Positions 16,755 to 25,658 of a stretch of DNA of 64,000 bases are shown here, in pieces. The position numbers were made by a program, and so were the translations under genes. This stretch comes from Dyella flagellata (GTDB taxonomy: Bacteria > Pseudomonadota > Gammaproteobacteria > Xanthomonadales > Rhodanobacteraceae). Location of the stretch: the NCBI RefSeq assembly GCF_030160275.1, contig NZ_BSOA01000015.1, forward strand, positions 209,935 to 273,934, written 5' to 3'. Below the pieces are notes generated by a model. That model made no database searches, was not told where the DNA came from, and was given only the letters and a program-made list of their open reading frames with translations. Positions within the stretch are counted from its first letter, which is position 1; every line of letters starts with the position of its first letter.

Positions 16755-17333
16755 ACTCGCCTGACCACCTCCGAGAAGATCCTCAAGGCCGCCCACGCGG
16801 TGTTCGAGCGCGAAGGCGCCGACGCCGTGACCATGCGTCGCGTAGCCGATGCGGTGGGTATCACGCCCATGGCCATCTATCGCCATTTTCCCAACCGGGA
16901 CGCATTGTTGAAGAAGCTTTCCGACGACAGCTTCCAGAGCGCCGCGCACGAATGGGAGTCACGCTCACGCAACTCGGACGTACTCAAGCGACTGATCGCC
17001 TTGCAGGAGCCTTATCTCGACTACGCGCTGAGCCATCCGCATCTATTCGATCACGCTTTTTCGGTGCGCCGCGATGATGCACGGCGCTATCCCGAGGACT
17101 TTCGCGCACGCCATTCGCCCACCTTCAATGTCGTGATCGACGCGGTGATCGAAGGCATGGCCCAGGGCGTACTGAAACAGGACGATCCCTACGACGTCGC
17201 GATGACCATGTGGGCGCATCAACATGGCTTGATCGCGCTCTATCGGGCCGGGCGTTTCAGCTACGACGAGGCGCAGTTCCGCGCCTTCTACAAGCAATCC
17301 ATGAGGAGGTTGCTCGATGGCATCCAAACGTGA
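16752..17333 (+). CDS. TetR-family transcriptional regulator
   Basis: 193 residues. The N-terminal helix-turn-helix is typical: SEKILKAAHAVFEREG, then AVTMRRVADAVGITPMAIYRHFPNRDALLKKL. The C-terminal ligand/dimer domain is helical and diverged, with an HFFD-like LSHPHLFDHAF segment. No Shine-Dalgarno is seen before ATG 16752, which lies inside a perfect palindrome; translation may be from a very short leader. The gene overlaps the start of the following Lnt-like gene by 17 bases, so the two are cotranscribed and it probably controls that gene and itself. The ligand is unknown. Confidence 0.9.
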   Translation: MTRLTTSEKILKAAHAVFEREGADAVTMRRVADAVGITPMAIYRHFPNRDALLKKLSDDSFQSAAHEWESRSRNSDVLKRLIALQEPYLDYALSHPHLFDHAFSVRRDDARRYPEDFRARHSPTFNVVIDAVIEGMAQGVLKQDDPYDVAMTMWAHQHGLIALYRAGRFSYDEAQFRAFYKQSMRRLLDGIQT

Positions 17334-18741
17334 CTCTTTCCTGCTGGCGGCCTGGCTGGCAGCGACAGCGCTGTCCGCCTTGTGCTGGTGGTTCGGCAGC
17401 GGCGTGCATCCGCAATGGCGGCTGACATGGCTTGCGCCGTTGCCGGTGCTATGGCTCGCACCGCGTGTCCGCGCGCACTGGGCCAGCTTGGCGGCCTTCG
17501 TGGCGTATGCGGCGGGCGAGTTCAATCTCTGGGCTTACATCCACTCCTATATTGGCCTGCCTCCCGCTGTGGAGGTGTACGCCATCTGCCTGTGTAGCGT
17601 CATCCTGGTGCTATGCGTGCTGCTGTTCCGGCGATTGCTGCTACGAGGCCATACTTTGGCTGCCGCATTGGCGGTGCCGACCGTTTGGGTAGCGGCTGAA
17701 TATGTAAACAACCTGCTTTCGCCACACGCCACGTTCTTCAATATCGGCTACACACAGATGGATGCGCTTACCGTCATTCAGATTGCCGCCGTCACAGGCA
17801 TCTGGGGAATCGGCTTCCTTTTGCTTCTGCTGCCAACTGCCATCGCGGTGCAGTCAGCACCGCACGCCTCGAAGCGGGGCCGAATCACAGTGGCTGTTCT
17901 TACGGCAATTCTCGTCCTCGGCACCGTCGCTTATGGCGACTGGCGACTTCAAGCACCGGCAGCAGGAACGATACGCATTGGCCTGGTATCGCTGCAAAAG
18001 CCGACCCAGGCGGCATTGGACAGTCCACGCGGGCAAGCTCTGGAGGCACGCTACATCGATGCATTCAGCCGTCTCGCCCATGACGGCGCCCATATCGTGC
18101 TCGCCCCGGAGACTACCTTCGCCAGCGTTGATGCGAGCATTCCCGCGTTCGCCCAGCTGGCGAGTCAGCGCGACCTGATCGTGGGCACTGGCCTCGACTC
18201 CAGCGGTGATCCGCAAGCGCGGCGCAACATGTTGATGGTGTTCCAGCCAGGGGCGATGTCGCCGGCCACCTACAACAAGCATCATCTGCTCATCGGCATG
18301 GACCCGTTTACCCCGGGTAACAGCTACACCATGCTTGAAGGTACGCCCCGCATTGGCTTGGCGATTTGCAAAGACATGGACTTCCACGACATCGGCTGGG
18401 CTTATGCGGCGCGCCATGCCCAAATGCTGCTGGTACCGGCTTCGGACTTCACCATCGACGGCTGGCTGCACAGCCGCATGGCAATCATGCGCGGCGTGGA
18501 AAGCGGCTTCGCCATCGCGCGTGCCGCCCATGCCGGCAGGCTCACCCTTAGCGACGATCGCGGTCGTGTCGTGGCAGAAGCATCCAGCGAGGGAGGCGAC
18601 GCCGAGTTGGTGGGCGATCTTCCGCTGCGCGACACACACACGTTGTATGCGCAATGGGGCGACTGGTTCGCGTGGCTCGACCTGATCGCTTTGGCCGCGT
18701 GGCTGGTACTAGCCTTCCTGCCACGCAACGCTCCGAAGTAA
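17317..18741 (+). CDS. Membrane nitrilase-superfamily protein, apolipoprotein N-acyltransferase-like
   Basis: 474 residues: about six N-terminal membrane segments (residues 8-205), then a carbon-nitrogen hydrolase domain (218-430) and a last membrane helix (450-468), the Lnt architecture. The catalytic triad is present: Glu265 in LAPETTF, Lys321 in YNKHHL and Cys351 in GLAICKDMDF. Lnt transfers an acyl chain to the N-terminal Cys of lipoproteins. It is shorter and diverged from housekeeping Lnt and sits with a TetR regulator rather than ybeY/corC, so it is likely an inducible paralogue with a different amide substrate. GAGGAGG lies seven bases before ATG 17317. Confidence 0.82.
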   Translation: MASKRDSFLLAAWLAATALSALCWWFGSGVHPQWRLTWLAPLPVLWLAPRVRAHWASLAAFVAYAAGEFNLWAYIHSYIGLPPAVEVYAICLCSVILVLCVLLFRRLLLRGHTLAAALAVPTVWVAAEYVNNLLSPHATFFNIGYTQMDALTVIQIAAVTGIWGIGFLLLLLPTAIAVQSAPHASKRGRITVAVLTAILVLGTVAYGDWRLQAPAAGTIRIGLVSLQKPTQAALDSPRGQALEARYIDAFSRLAHDGAHIVLAPETTFASVDASIPAFAQLASQRDLIVGTGLDSSGDPQARRNMLMVFQPGAMSPATYNKHHLLIGMDPFTPGNSYTMLEGTPRIGLAICKDMDFHDIGWAYAARHAQMLLVPASDFTIDGWLHSRMAIMRGVESGFAIARAAHAGRLTLSDDRGRVVAEASSEGGDAELVGDLPLRDTHTLYAQWGDWFAWLDLIALAAWLVLAFLPRNAPK

Positions 18742-18756
18742 TACTGGCCAATGGAA

Positions 18757-19308
18757 TCAACCGATCAAGCCGGCGAGGGTAGCCTCTCGATCATGCAAGG
18801 TTCCCTGGATGGCGGCCAACCCACGTTCCAGATCGGGCAGAGCGGCGAGCAAAGCCTTGCCGTCCACGTCCTCGACCAGCGAACGCAGCAACTCGGCCTG
18901 GCCGATGAGTTGCTCATCGTGAGTGACCAAGGCTTCCAGCGTGGCCGCTTCGCTGCGGTAGCGCTGGCTCATGCGATCGTTTTCGGGTGCGGGCAGCGCT
19001 TCGATTCTGCCCTTGAGCGTGCCGATGGCCTGGGCCAAGCGCTCTAGACTCTGTGCCCCTGCCACGGCCTGAGCGGATGGGAAGGGATGCTCGCGCGTTG
19101 GCGGCGGCAGTTCCGTCCGCCGATACGCCGACTCCGCTGCTTCCACCCCCGCTCGCGCTCTTCCAAGCAACCACGCGGCCTTGCTTCGCACCAACAGGTC
19201 GTCGGCGCGAAGCTGGTTTTCCTTGCGGTAGAAGTTGTAGCCCCAGCCGTGGAAAAGGTTGATCGCTACTTGCCGCAGCGGGCCGGCGTCGTAGAAACCG
19301 GCGCTCAC
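18757..19308 (-). CDS. Unknown alpha-helical protein coupled to SPFH gene
   Basis: 183 residues, rich in Ala, Leu, Glu and Arg, without signal peptide or membrane segment. The N-terminus (AINLFHGWGYNFYRKENQLRADDLLVRSKAAWLLGRAR) looks well conserved-like; the rest is long helices that could form a coiled coil (LEALVTHDEQLIGQAELLRSLVEDVD). Its ATG overlaps the stop of the SPFH gene (ATGA), so the two proteins are made together and probably interact. I do not recognise a family. Confidence 0.75.
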   Translation of the reverse strand: MSAGFYDAGPLRQVAINLFHGWGYNFYRKENQLRADDLLVRSKAAWLLGRARAGVEAAESAYRRTELPPPTREHPFPSAQAVAGAQSLERLAQAIGTLKGRIEALPAPENDRMSQRYRSEAATLEALVTHDEQLIGQAELLRSLVEDVDGKALLAALPDLERGLAAIQGTLHDREATLAGLIG

Positions 19309-20147
19309 GCCGAGCCGCCGCCCAGACCCGTGTCGCCACTCACCGAATACATGCCGGTAGGCTGGCCACCAATGTTGAACGGCATGCCGGCGGCGGCATT
19401 GGGCGCGGAAACCAGGCCCTTTTCGGCCATGCGCAGGGCCAGGTAGTAGCGCACCGCTTCCACTGGCGTCAGGCCAAGCGCCTGCAGGGAGATCAGCTCG
19501 CGCATGCGATCGTCCTTGGGCAGGATCAGCACCTTCAGATCGTTCAGCATGATGCCGTAGATCTTCAGGAAATCCGTCAGGTGGTTTTTCACCAACTCGC
19601 GGATGTCATTGATGTGCTCGTTGATGTCTTCCATCTTGGTGACTTGCACCACCTGGTTGATCGCCTGTTCGATGGCGGGACCGGCATAGTCGGCCACTTC
19701 GCGCGTATCGATGAAGTTGCCGTTGAAGGGAAGATGGGTGATCAGGTCGAGCGCGGCCTGCTTGCTGTCGACGTGGATGTAGTAGTCGACCTGGTAGGCC
19801 ATTTCGGCCATTTCGGCGCTGGTGGCAATGCCGGTGTTGCGCACCAGCAACTTGGAACGATTGATGTAGATGACTTCGAAAACCCAAGGCGAGGACCCGC
19901 CGAAAAAGCCTTGGGCGATCGATCCCAGCAGCGGCTTGTCCGGTGTAGTGAGGGCGTACTGGCCGGTTTCATAGACATTCAACACCGCGCCACGCGACTT
20001 GAGCACACAAAAATGATTGCTTTCCACCGTCAGCAACGAACCCGACACGATGCTTTCGTCGACGATTTTTACCGCCAGCGCCTTGGTGCCGAGCATGTCC
20101 GTGCCGTCGCGCTGCAATGAGGTAATGACTTGGCGTGTAATGGCCAT
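19305..20147 (-). CDS. SPFH/Band-7 domain protein (YdjI/virion-core-like)
   Basis: 280 residues. An SPFH domain covers about 25-210 (VESNHFCVLKSRGAVLNVYETGQYAL, FEVIYINRSKLLVRN, DVKLI-like DLKVLILPKDDRMRELI). There is no membrane helix, which matches the soluble YdjI-like branch rather than stomatin/HflK. The C-terminus is Gly-rich (MPFNIGGQPTGMYSVSGDTGLGGG), as in relatives that end with a flexible tail or zinc ribbon. Start ATG 20147 has GGGGAG six to seven bases upstream. It is the first gene of a two-gene unit. SPFH proteins oligomerise on membranes as scaffolds; the specific role is unknown. Confidence 0.85.
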   Translation of the reverse strand: MAITRQVITSLQRDGTDMLGTKALAVKIVDESIVSGSLLTVESNHFCVLKSRGAVLNVYETGQYALTTPDKPLLGSIAQGFFGGSSPWVFEVIYINRSKLLVRNTGIATSAEMAEMAYQVDYYIHVDSKQAALDLITHLPFNGNFIDTREVADYAGPAIEQAINQVVQVTKMEDINEHINDIRELVKNHLTDFLKIYGIMLNDLKVLILPKDDRMRELISLQALGLTPVEAVRYYLALRMAEKGLVSAPNAAAGMPFNIGGQPTGMYSVSGDTGLGGGSA

Positions 20148-20374
20148 CCTTGTACTCCCCTTTATATTTGCGTGAGGGCACAGCATAGCTCTGCCCGTTG
20201 GGAGTGATCCAGTCTCTTCGGTGTGTCACTCCATCTCAGGCGTGGTCACATGGCTGTAAAAAATCGAATTCTGTTGCAGGCATAAACCCTTGGTGGCTGG
20301 CGATACGCCTTTCCTAATCAGGCTGTAAGGTTCCCTCTGTAGGCTGCCGTGGGTTCTTGCGGGGACGGCATTCG

Positions 20375-21508
20375 GTGGCTAAGTGGTTGACACTGGTAGT
20401 AGTTGCAGTTGTCTTGCTGGTTGCATGGTTTGTTTTGCACGCGCTGACGCCGGCAGACGTCGTTGCAAAAACCAAGAACAGGCCGGATCGGATTCCCGTG
20501 GTCGTTGGCGTCGCGGAGCAGGTAGACGCGCCCAACCTGTTGTCGGCTATTGGCACGGTACAAGCCTTCAATAGCGTTCTTGTGCGCTCGCGCGTCGATG
20601 GCGCTTTGGAAAAGGTCGTTTTTCAGGAGGGACAATACGTCCACGCGGGCGACCTTCTGGCGCAGATCGATGCGCGTCCCTTCGAGGCGCAACTTCATGC
20701 GGTGCTCGCCCAGAAGGCGCACGACGAATCGCAGTTGGCCAACGTCGAGCGCGACGTCGAGCGGTACACGTACCTCGCCAGCCAGAAGATTTATCCGCAG
20801 CAACAACTGGACGGAGCGCGTGCGCAGGCGGCTCAGCTGAAAGCGACTGTCGCGATGGATCAGGCCCAAATCGACAATGCGCGCATCCAGCTCGGTTATA
20901 CCTCTATTCGCGCGCCGATTGATGGTCTGACAGGCGCGCGGCTTGTGGATGCGGGCAATATGGTCCACGCGACGGACACCAACGGCTTGGTCCTGATCAC
21001 CCAGGTGCATCCGATCTACGTGAGTTTTACCTTGCCGCAGGATGCGCTTCCTGCGCTGCTTTCAGAGCGTCAGCGCGGGACTGTAACGGTGATTGCGAGC
21101 AATCGCGATGCAAGCCAGGTGCTCGACCAAGGGGCACTTAGCCTTATCGACAATCAGATCGATCCGAGCACTGGCACCATCCATTGCAAGGCCACGTTCA
21201 AGAATGGGCGTGAGATGTTATGGCCGGGGCAGTTCGTATCGTTGAAGGTCGTGCTTGCCGTGCAGCACGATGCTGTGACGGTACCGTCCACCGCTGTGCA
21301 GCAAGGCGAAAACGGCACCTACGTTTTTGTCGTAAGCCAGGATCAGACGGCGGAGCTGCGCAAGGTCGCGATAGGGCCGACCAATGATGGGCAAAGCGTC
21401 GTCGAACAAGGGCTTTCGAAGGGGGATCGAGTGGTTGTGGAGGGTCAGTTCAAGCTTGAGGATGGCTCCCCCGTAAGCGCGGTCGACCACCCGCACCGAA
21501 GCCACTGA
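20375..21508 (+). CDS. RND efflux periplasmic adaptor (MdtA/AcrA type)
   Basis: 377 residues. An N-terminal membrane anchor (VAKWLTLVVVAVVLLVAWFVL) precedes a lipoyl/barrel-sandwich domain (SRVDGALEKVVFQEGQYVHAGDLLAQID), a helical hairpin (residues 100-160) and a second lipoyl half (IDNARIQLGYTSIRAPIDGLTGARLVDAGN), then beta-barrel and membrane-proximal domains. It links the inner-membrane pump to an outer-membrane channel. GTG 20375 is preferred with GGGGAC about nine bases upstream; the frame extends to TTG 20357. It is 12 bp before the pump gene. No channel gene is present, so it probably borrows a TolC-type partner. Confidence 0.92.
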   Translation: MAKWLTLVVVAVVLLVAWFVLHALTPADVVAKTKNRPDRIPVVVGVAEQVDAPNLLSAIGTVQAFNSVLVRSRVDGALEKVVFQEGQYVHAGDLLAQIDARPFEAQLHAVLAQKAHDESQLANVERDVERYTYLASQKIYPQQQLDGARAQAAQLKATVAMDQAQIDNARIQLGYTSIRAPIDGLTGARLVDAGNMVHATDTNGLVLITQVHPIYVSFTLPQDALPALLSERQRGTVTVIASNRDASQVLDQGALSLIDNQIDPSTGTIHCKATFKNGREMLWPGQFVSLKVVLAVQHDAVTVPSTAVQQGENGTYVFVVSQDQTAELRKVAIGPTNDGQSVVEQGLSKGDRVVVEGQFKLEDGSPVSAVDHPHRSH

Positions 21509-21520
21509 CAGGCCGAGCCC

Positions 21521-24500
21521 ATGAGATCCTCCTCTATCTCGGCGATCTTCATCAACCGGCCTGTGGCCACGTCGCTGCTGATGTTGGGCGTGCTGTTCCT
21601 GGGCATCGCCTGCTACGCGGCATTGCCCATCGCTGGGGTGCCTCAGGTCGACATTCCGACGATCAGCATCAACACCGATCTTCCAGGCGCCAGTGCGGAA
21701 ACGATGGCCACGGCGGTGACCGCTCCCTTGGAGCGCGCCCTGGCGAACATGCCGGGCGTCACCGAAATGACGTCGACTAGTTCGCTCGGTTCCAGTTCCA
21801 TCGACGTTCAATTCGATCTCTCGCGCAGCATCGACGGGGCGGCGCTGGACGTGCAGTCGGCGATCAATGCCGCGGCGGGCGACTTGCCCAAGACGCTTCC
21901 GCATCCGCCCACCTTCGAGAAGGCAAATCCGGCCGATGCGCTGCTGATGAGCGTGGCGGTGTACTCCGATCTGCTGCCTATCGACAAGGTCGACGACTAT
22001 GTGGAGACCTACCTCGCGCCCGAAATTGCCCGTATCCAGGGGGTAGGTGTGGTCGATTTTCACGGGCAGCAGAAGCCCGCGGTGCGCGTACGGGTCAATC
22101 CGGAGGCGATCGCCTCGCTCGGCATAAGCCTGGAAGACGTTCGTGCCGCGATTGCCAATGGGACATCCAATGCACCCAAGGGGACGCTTAATGGCGCGCA
22201 CCAGGCTGTAACACTGGACGCCACCGACCAGCTCGTTGATGCGGCAACCTACTCGAACCTGATTGTCGCATACCGGAATGCCGGTCCCGTTCGTTTGCGC
22301 GACATTGGGAATGTCGTGCCCAGCGTCGAGGATGTACGGCAAGGCGCCTGGTATAGGAGGCATCAGGTCGTCATTGTCGATGTGCACAAACAGATCGGTT
22401 TCAACATCAACGAGACCGTCGACCGGATCAAGGCCGAATTGCCCCGTTTGTCGCGCGACCTTCCCGCTTCGATTCACTTCACCGTGCTTGGCGACCGTAC
22501 TCAAACGATCAGGGCGTCTGTCATCGACTTGCAATTCACGCTGCTGCTGAGCATCTCGCTGGTGGTAGCGGTCGTGTACGCCTTTCTTCGCGACGTGCGC
22601 GCCACCCTTATTCCGGCGCTCACGATACCGATTTCGATTCTCGGCACTTTTTCGGTAATGAAGCTGCTCGGGTATAGCTTGGACAACGTATCGCTGATGG
22701 CATTGACGGTGGTCATCGGCTTCGTGGTTGACGATGCGATCGTCATGCTGGAGAACATCCTTCGGCATATCGAAGACGGCCAGGAACCCAGGTCGGCAGC
22801 GCTCTCCGGTGCGGGGGAAATTGCTTTTACGATCCTGTCGATGACCTTGTCCCTGGTGGCCGTTTTCATCCCGCTGTTGTTCATGGGCGGAGTCGTAGGG
22901 CGGCTGTTCCGGGAGTTTTCGGTCACTGCCGGTGTGGCGATCCTCATCTCCGGCGCGGTATCGCTCAGCCTTACGCCAACCTTGTGCGCGCTTTTGCTCA
23001 ACCGCCAGACCGCACACGGGCGTGGACGATTCCATCAGGCGGCCGAGGCTTTCTTCGATCAAGTGCAGAGCGCCTATGCCAAAGGGCTTCGTCGCGCCTT
23101 GAATCACCCGAAGCTGATGCTGACGATCGCCGCGGCGACGCTGGCCGGAACAGTGTTTATGTACGTGGTCATTCCAAAGGGGTTTTTCCCCCAGCAGGAC
23201 AATGGCCTCATCGCAGGCGTGACCGAGGCGTCCCAGGACATCTCCTACCCGGCGATGGTCGAGCGCATGCACGCGCTGGCCAATGTCGTTGAGCAAGATC
23301 CTGCTATCGAGCATGTGTACTACTGGGTGGAGGGCGATCCTTCGATCAACATCGGTCGCCTGTCCATAGACTTGAAGCCCTTCGGCGAGCGCAAGGTATC
23401 GGTCTACGACGTCATCAACCGGCTGCGGCCCAGGGTGGCCAAGGTCCCTGGGATTTCGTTGTCTCTACAGGCGCGGCAGGATTTGCAGATCGGCGCCCGT
23501 GTCAGCAAGTCGCAATTTCAATACACGTTGCGCGATGCGAACCTCGGCCAATTGCATCAATGGGCGCCGATCATGCTGAAGGCGCTGCGCGAGATTCCCG
23601 TTATCCAGGACGTGGAAGCCGACCTGGAGCCGGTGGCGCCGCGCCTGAAGCTGGTATTCGATCGCGACACCATGAGTCGGCTCGGCATTACATCGCAACT
23701 GGTGGATGACACGCTCAATGATGCCTTCGGACAACGGCAGGTCGCGAGCTACTACACCCAGCTCAATGAATATCGTGTCGTACTGGAGGTCGATCCGAAA
23801 TACCAGTTGGATGAGAACGCCCTCCGGCTGATTTACGTGACCGGCAGCGAAGGTAAGCAGGTACCGCTGTCTTCGTTCATGACATTGGAGCACGGCGTGG
23901 CGCCGCTTACGGTCAATCACGATGGGCAATTCCCGGCAGTAACACTGTCATTCAACCTGGCGCCAGGTCATTCGCTCAGCGAAGCCGTCGAGGCTATTGA
24001 TGCCAAGGGTAGCGAAGTGGGGAAGCCTCCCGGCTTGACGGCTACGTTTCAGGGTTCCGCCAAGGCATTCAAGGCGTCCCTGGCGACGCAGCCCATGCTC
24101 ATCGTCGCAGCACTCCTGGCGATCTATATCATCCTTGGCATGCTCTACGAGAGCTATATCCACCCCTTGACCATCTTGTCCACGCTGCCCTCGGCGGGCA
24201 TTGGCGCACTGGGCGCGCTGATGTTGCTGCACGATGAGTTTTCGTTGATCGCGCTGATTGGCGTGATCCTGCTTATCGGTATCGTCAAGAAAAACGGCAT
24301 CATGATGGTCGATTTTGCGATAAACGCCGAAACAGAGCGTGGGCTTGCGCCGATGGAGGCGATCTATGAAGCCTCGCTGCTGCGCTTCAGGCCCATCATG
24401 ATGACGACGCTTGCAGCGTTGCTGGGAGCTCTACCCTTGGCATTCGGATCGGGAGCCGGCGCGGAACTGCGCCGTCCGCTAGGGATCACGATTGTAGGTG

Positions 24501-24616
24501 GCCTGCTGATTTCACAGCTGCTCACGCTTTACACGACACCGGTCATTTATCTCTACCTCGATCGGGCCAGGAATTACTTAGCGCAACGTCGCACGAACGT
24601 ATGGATGAGTAGCTGA
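21521..24616 (+). CDS. RND multidrug efflux permease (HAE1 family, MdtB/MdtC-like)
   Basis: 1031 residues, normal length for AcrB/MdtBC relatives. The N-terminus SSISAIFINRPVATSLLMLG and LPIAGVPQVDIPTISI are typical, as are two large periplasmic loops and 12 membrane segments. The proton-relay residues are present: VVDDAIVMLENI in TM4 (paired Asp) and GIVKKNGIMMVDFA in TM10 (Lys). Sequence style resembles the MdtB/MdtC branch more than AcrB. It expels drugs or other amphiphiles with the adaptor encoded upstream. A BaeS/BaeR-like pair, which controls mdtABC in E. coli, lies 8 kb downstream, but a link here is only a guess. Confidence 0.95.
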   Translation: MRSSSISAIFINRPVATSLLMLGVLFLGIACYAALPIAGVPQVDIPTISINTDLPGASAETMATAVTAPLERALANMPGVTEMTSTSSLGSSSIDVQFDLSRSIDGAALDVQSAINAAAGDLPKTLPHPPTFEKANPADALLMSVAVYSDLLPIDKVDDYVETYLAPEIARIQGVGVVDFHGQQKPAVRVRVNPEAIASLGISLEDVRAAIANGTSNAPKGTLNGAHQAVTLDATDQLVDAATYSNLIVAYRNAGPVRLRDIGNVVPSVEDVRQGAWYRRHQVVIVDVHKQIGFNINETVDRIKAELPRLSRDLPASIHFTVLGDRTQTIRASVIDLQFTLLLSISLVVAVVYAFLRDVRATLIPALTIPISILGTFSVMKLLGYSLDNVSLMALTVVIGFVVDDAIVMLENILRHIEDGQEPRSAALSGAGEIAFTILSMTLSLVAVFIPLLFMGGVVGRLFREFSVTAGVAILISGAVSLSLTPTLCALLLNRQTAHGRGRFHQAAEAFFDQVQSAYAKGLRRALNHPKLMLTIAAATLAGTVFMYVVIPKGFFPQQDNGLIAGVTEASQDISYPAMVERMHALANVVEQDPAIEHVYYWVEGDPSINIGRLSIDLKPFGERKVSVYDVINRLRPRVAKVPGISLSLQARQDLQIGARVSKSQFQYTLRDANLGQLHQWAPIMLKALREIPVIQDVEADLEPVAPRLKLVFDRDTMSRLGITSQLVDDTLNDAFGQRQVASYYTQLNEYRVVLEVDPKYQLDENALRLIYVTGSEGKQVPLSSFMTLEHGVAPLTVNHDGQFPAVTLSFNLAPGHSLSEAVEAIDAKGSEVGKPPGLTATFQGSAKAFKASLATQPMLIVAALLAIYIILGMLYESYIHPLTILSTLPSAGIGALGALMLLHDEFSLIALIGVILLIGIVKKNGIMMVDFAINAETERGLAPMEAIYEASLLRFRPIMMTTLAALLGALPLAFGSGAGAELRRPLGITIVGGLLISQLLTLYTTPVIYLYLDRARNYLAQRRTNVWMSS

Positions 24617-24700
24617 ACAGGGTAAAGTGTGGGAGGCGTTAGGCCGGTCGAGCTAGGATAATCTTGAGGATCCGCATGCGCCGACTTGGATCCTTGTGCC

Positions 24701-25165
24701 ATGAATCCATCGTCTCACGATGGCAGCGATATTCCGACTTGCTTCAATGAAGAAGTGGTTCTTGATAAACCCGCTTCGGTGGTCTGGAAGCATCTTGTCA
24801 ACCTTCATGGCATGCGCGAATGGCTTGGCGGTGACGATTATTCCGTCGAGGTGGAAACGGCCTGGACGCCGGGAAGTGCGATTGTCGTGCGCGGTAAGCA
24901 TCACCTTTCGTTCGAGAATACGGGCGTAGTCCTGGCGTTCCAACCCTGCGAAGAGCTGAGCTTCACACATCTCAGCTCTTTGTCCCGCCTCCCTGACGAG
25001 CCGTCGAGCTATACGAAGCTAAGCTTCGTAATCCAAGCCGACGGGGACCGAACAGTGCTGAAGTTCGAGGCGTCCGGATTTCCCACCCCAGCTATCTACA
25101 GGCATTTGCACTTCTATTGGATGGGAACGCTTGATGCCTTCAAACAATACGTAGAGTCGAGATAA
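24701..25165 (+). CDS. SRPBCC-fold (START/AHSA1-like) protein
   Basis: 154 residues in one SRPBCC domain: VDKPASVVWKHL-like start (EEVVLDKPASVVWKHLVN), WTPGSAIVVRG in the middle, and a C-terminal helix FYWMGTLDAFKQYVESR. These small helix-grip proteins bind hydrophobic ligands in a cavity. There is no signal peptide. No clear ribosome binding site precedes ATG 24701. It stands alone after the RND operon; role unknown. Confidence 0.78.
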   Translation: MNPSSHDGSDIPTCFNEEVVLDKPASVVWKHLVNLHGMREWLGGDDYSVEVETAWTPGSAIVVRGKHHLSFENTGVVLAFQPCEELSFTHLSSLSRLPDEPSSYTKLSFVIQADGDRTVLKFEASGFPTPAIYRHLHFYWMGTLDAFKQYVESR

Positions 25166-25245
25166 ACCGTTCGAGGGACAATGTCCGCGAAATCAGGAAT
25201 ATCCAAGAGGTGGTCCCGGCCCGAAAAGGGACAGGAGGCTATGAA

Positions 25246-25320
25246 ATGAAACGATTCGGCCTCTGTCCAACTAGACGCCAATGTCTGATCACCCTTCGAA
25301 GCTTGCAAGCAAGCGCTTAG
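25246..25320 (+). CDS. Possible 24-residue small ORF with strong ribosome binding site
   Basis: AGGAGG (25233-25238) lies seven bases before ATG 25246, which opens a 24-codon frame ending in TAG at 25320. The product would begin MKRFGLCPTRRQ, basic with two Cys. No homologue is known to me. The site could instead serve ATG 25241, which gives only Met-Lys-stop. It may be a leader peptide or chance. Confidence 0.3.
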   Translation: MKRFGLCPTRRQCLITLRSLQASA

Positions 25321-25474
25321 TTGTAAAGCTTTTTGATGGATGTCCTCAAGTCGCCTTCTTTTGCAGAGCAGGTGCGTGTCGATGCAGAAGGGCGGGTATC
25401 GGATGCGATTTCGAAGCCGACATGTGTCCGTCCGATGGCAGGCTTTTATGCTTTCGAGTCGCTCCCCGTGTCTT

Positions 25475-25554
25475 TAGTCATAGCATCACATGTGACTATA
25501 GTCATAGCGCAAATTAGTCATGGCATCCCATGTGCCTTTAGTCATGGCGCTAAT
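25475..25554. repeat. Two tandem 40-bp repeats carrying four TAGTCATRGC boxes
   Basis: Boxes start at 25475, 25499, 25515 and 25539, giving a 40-bp period (24+16). The first copy contains the palindromes TCACATGTGA (25486-25495) and GACTATAGTC (25494-25503). The array lies about 105 bp before the next gene and is more AT-rich than its surroundings. It may be a cluster of protein-binding sites. Apart from this and the small ORF, 25166-25658 holds nothing I can identify. Confidence 0.7.
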
Positions 25555-25658
25555 AAATAGAAGATGGTTTTTTTTAATGAACCATGCTCGTTTTGTTTCT
25601 CTCCGCAAGAAGAAACTTCGATTACGGACATGACATAAGCGTCCGTTGGGAGCCCGCT

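Noticed and set aside
21218-23314. 698-codon open frame on the minus strand
   Set aside because: Shadow of the RND genes in high-GC DNA; no recognisable domain.
25333-25560. 75-codon frame across the tandem repeat
   Set aside because: It starts with TTG, has no ribosome binding site, and runs through the repeat array.
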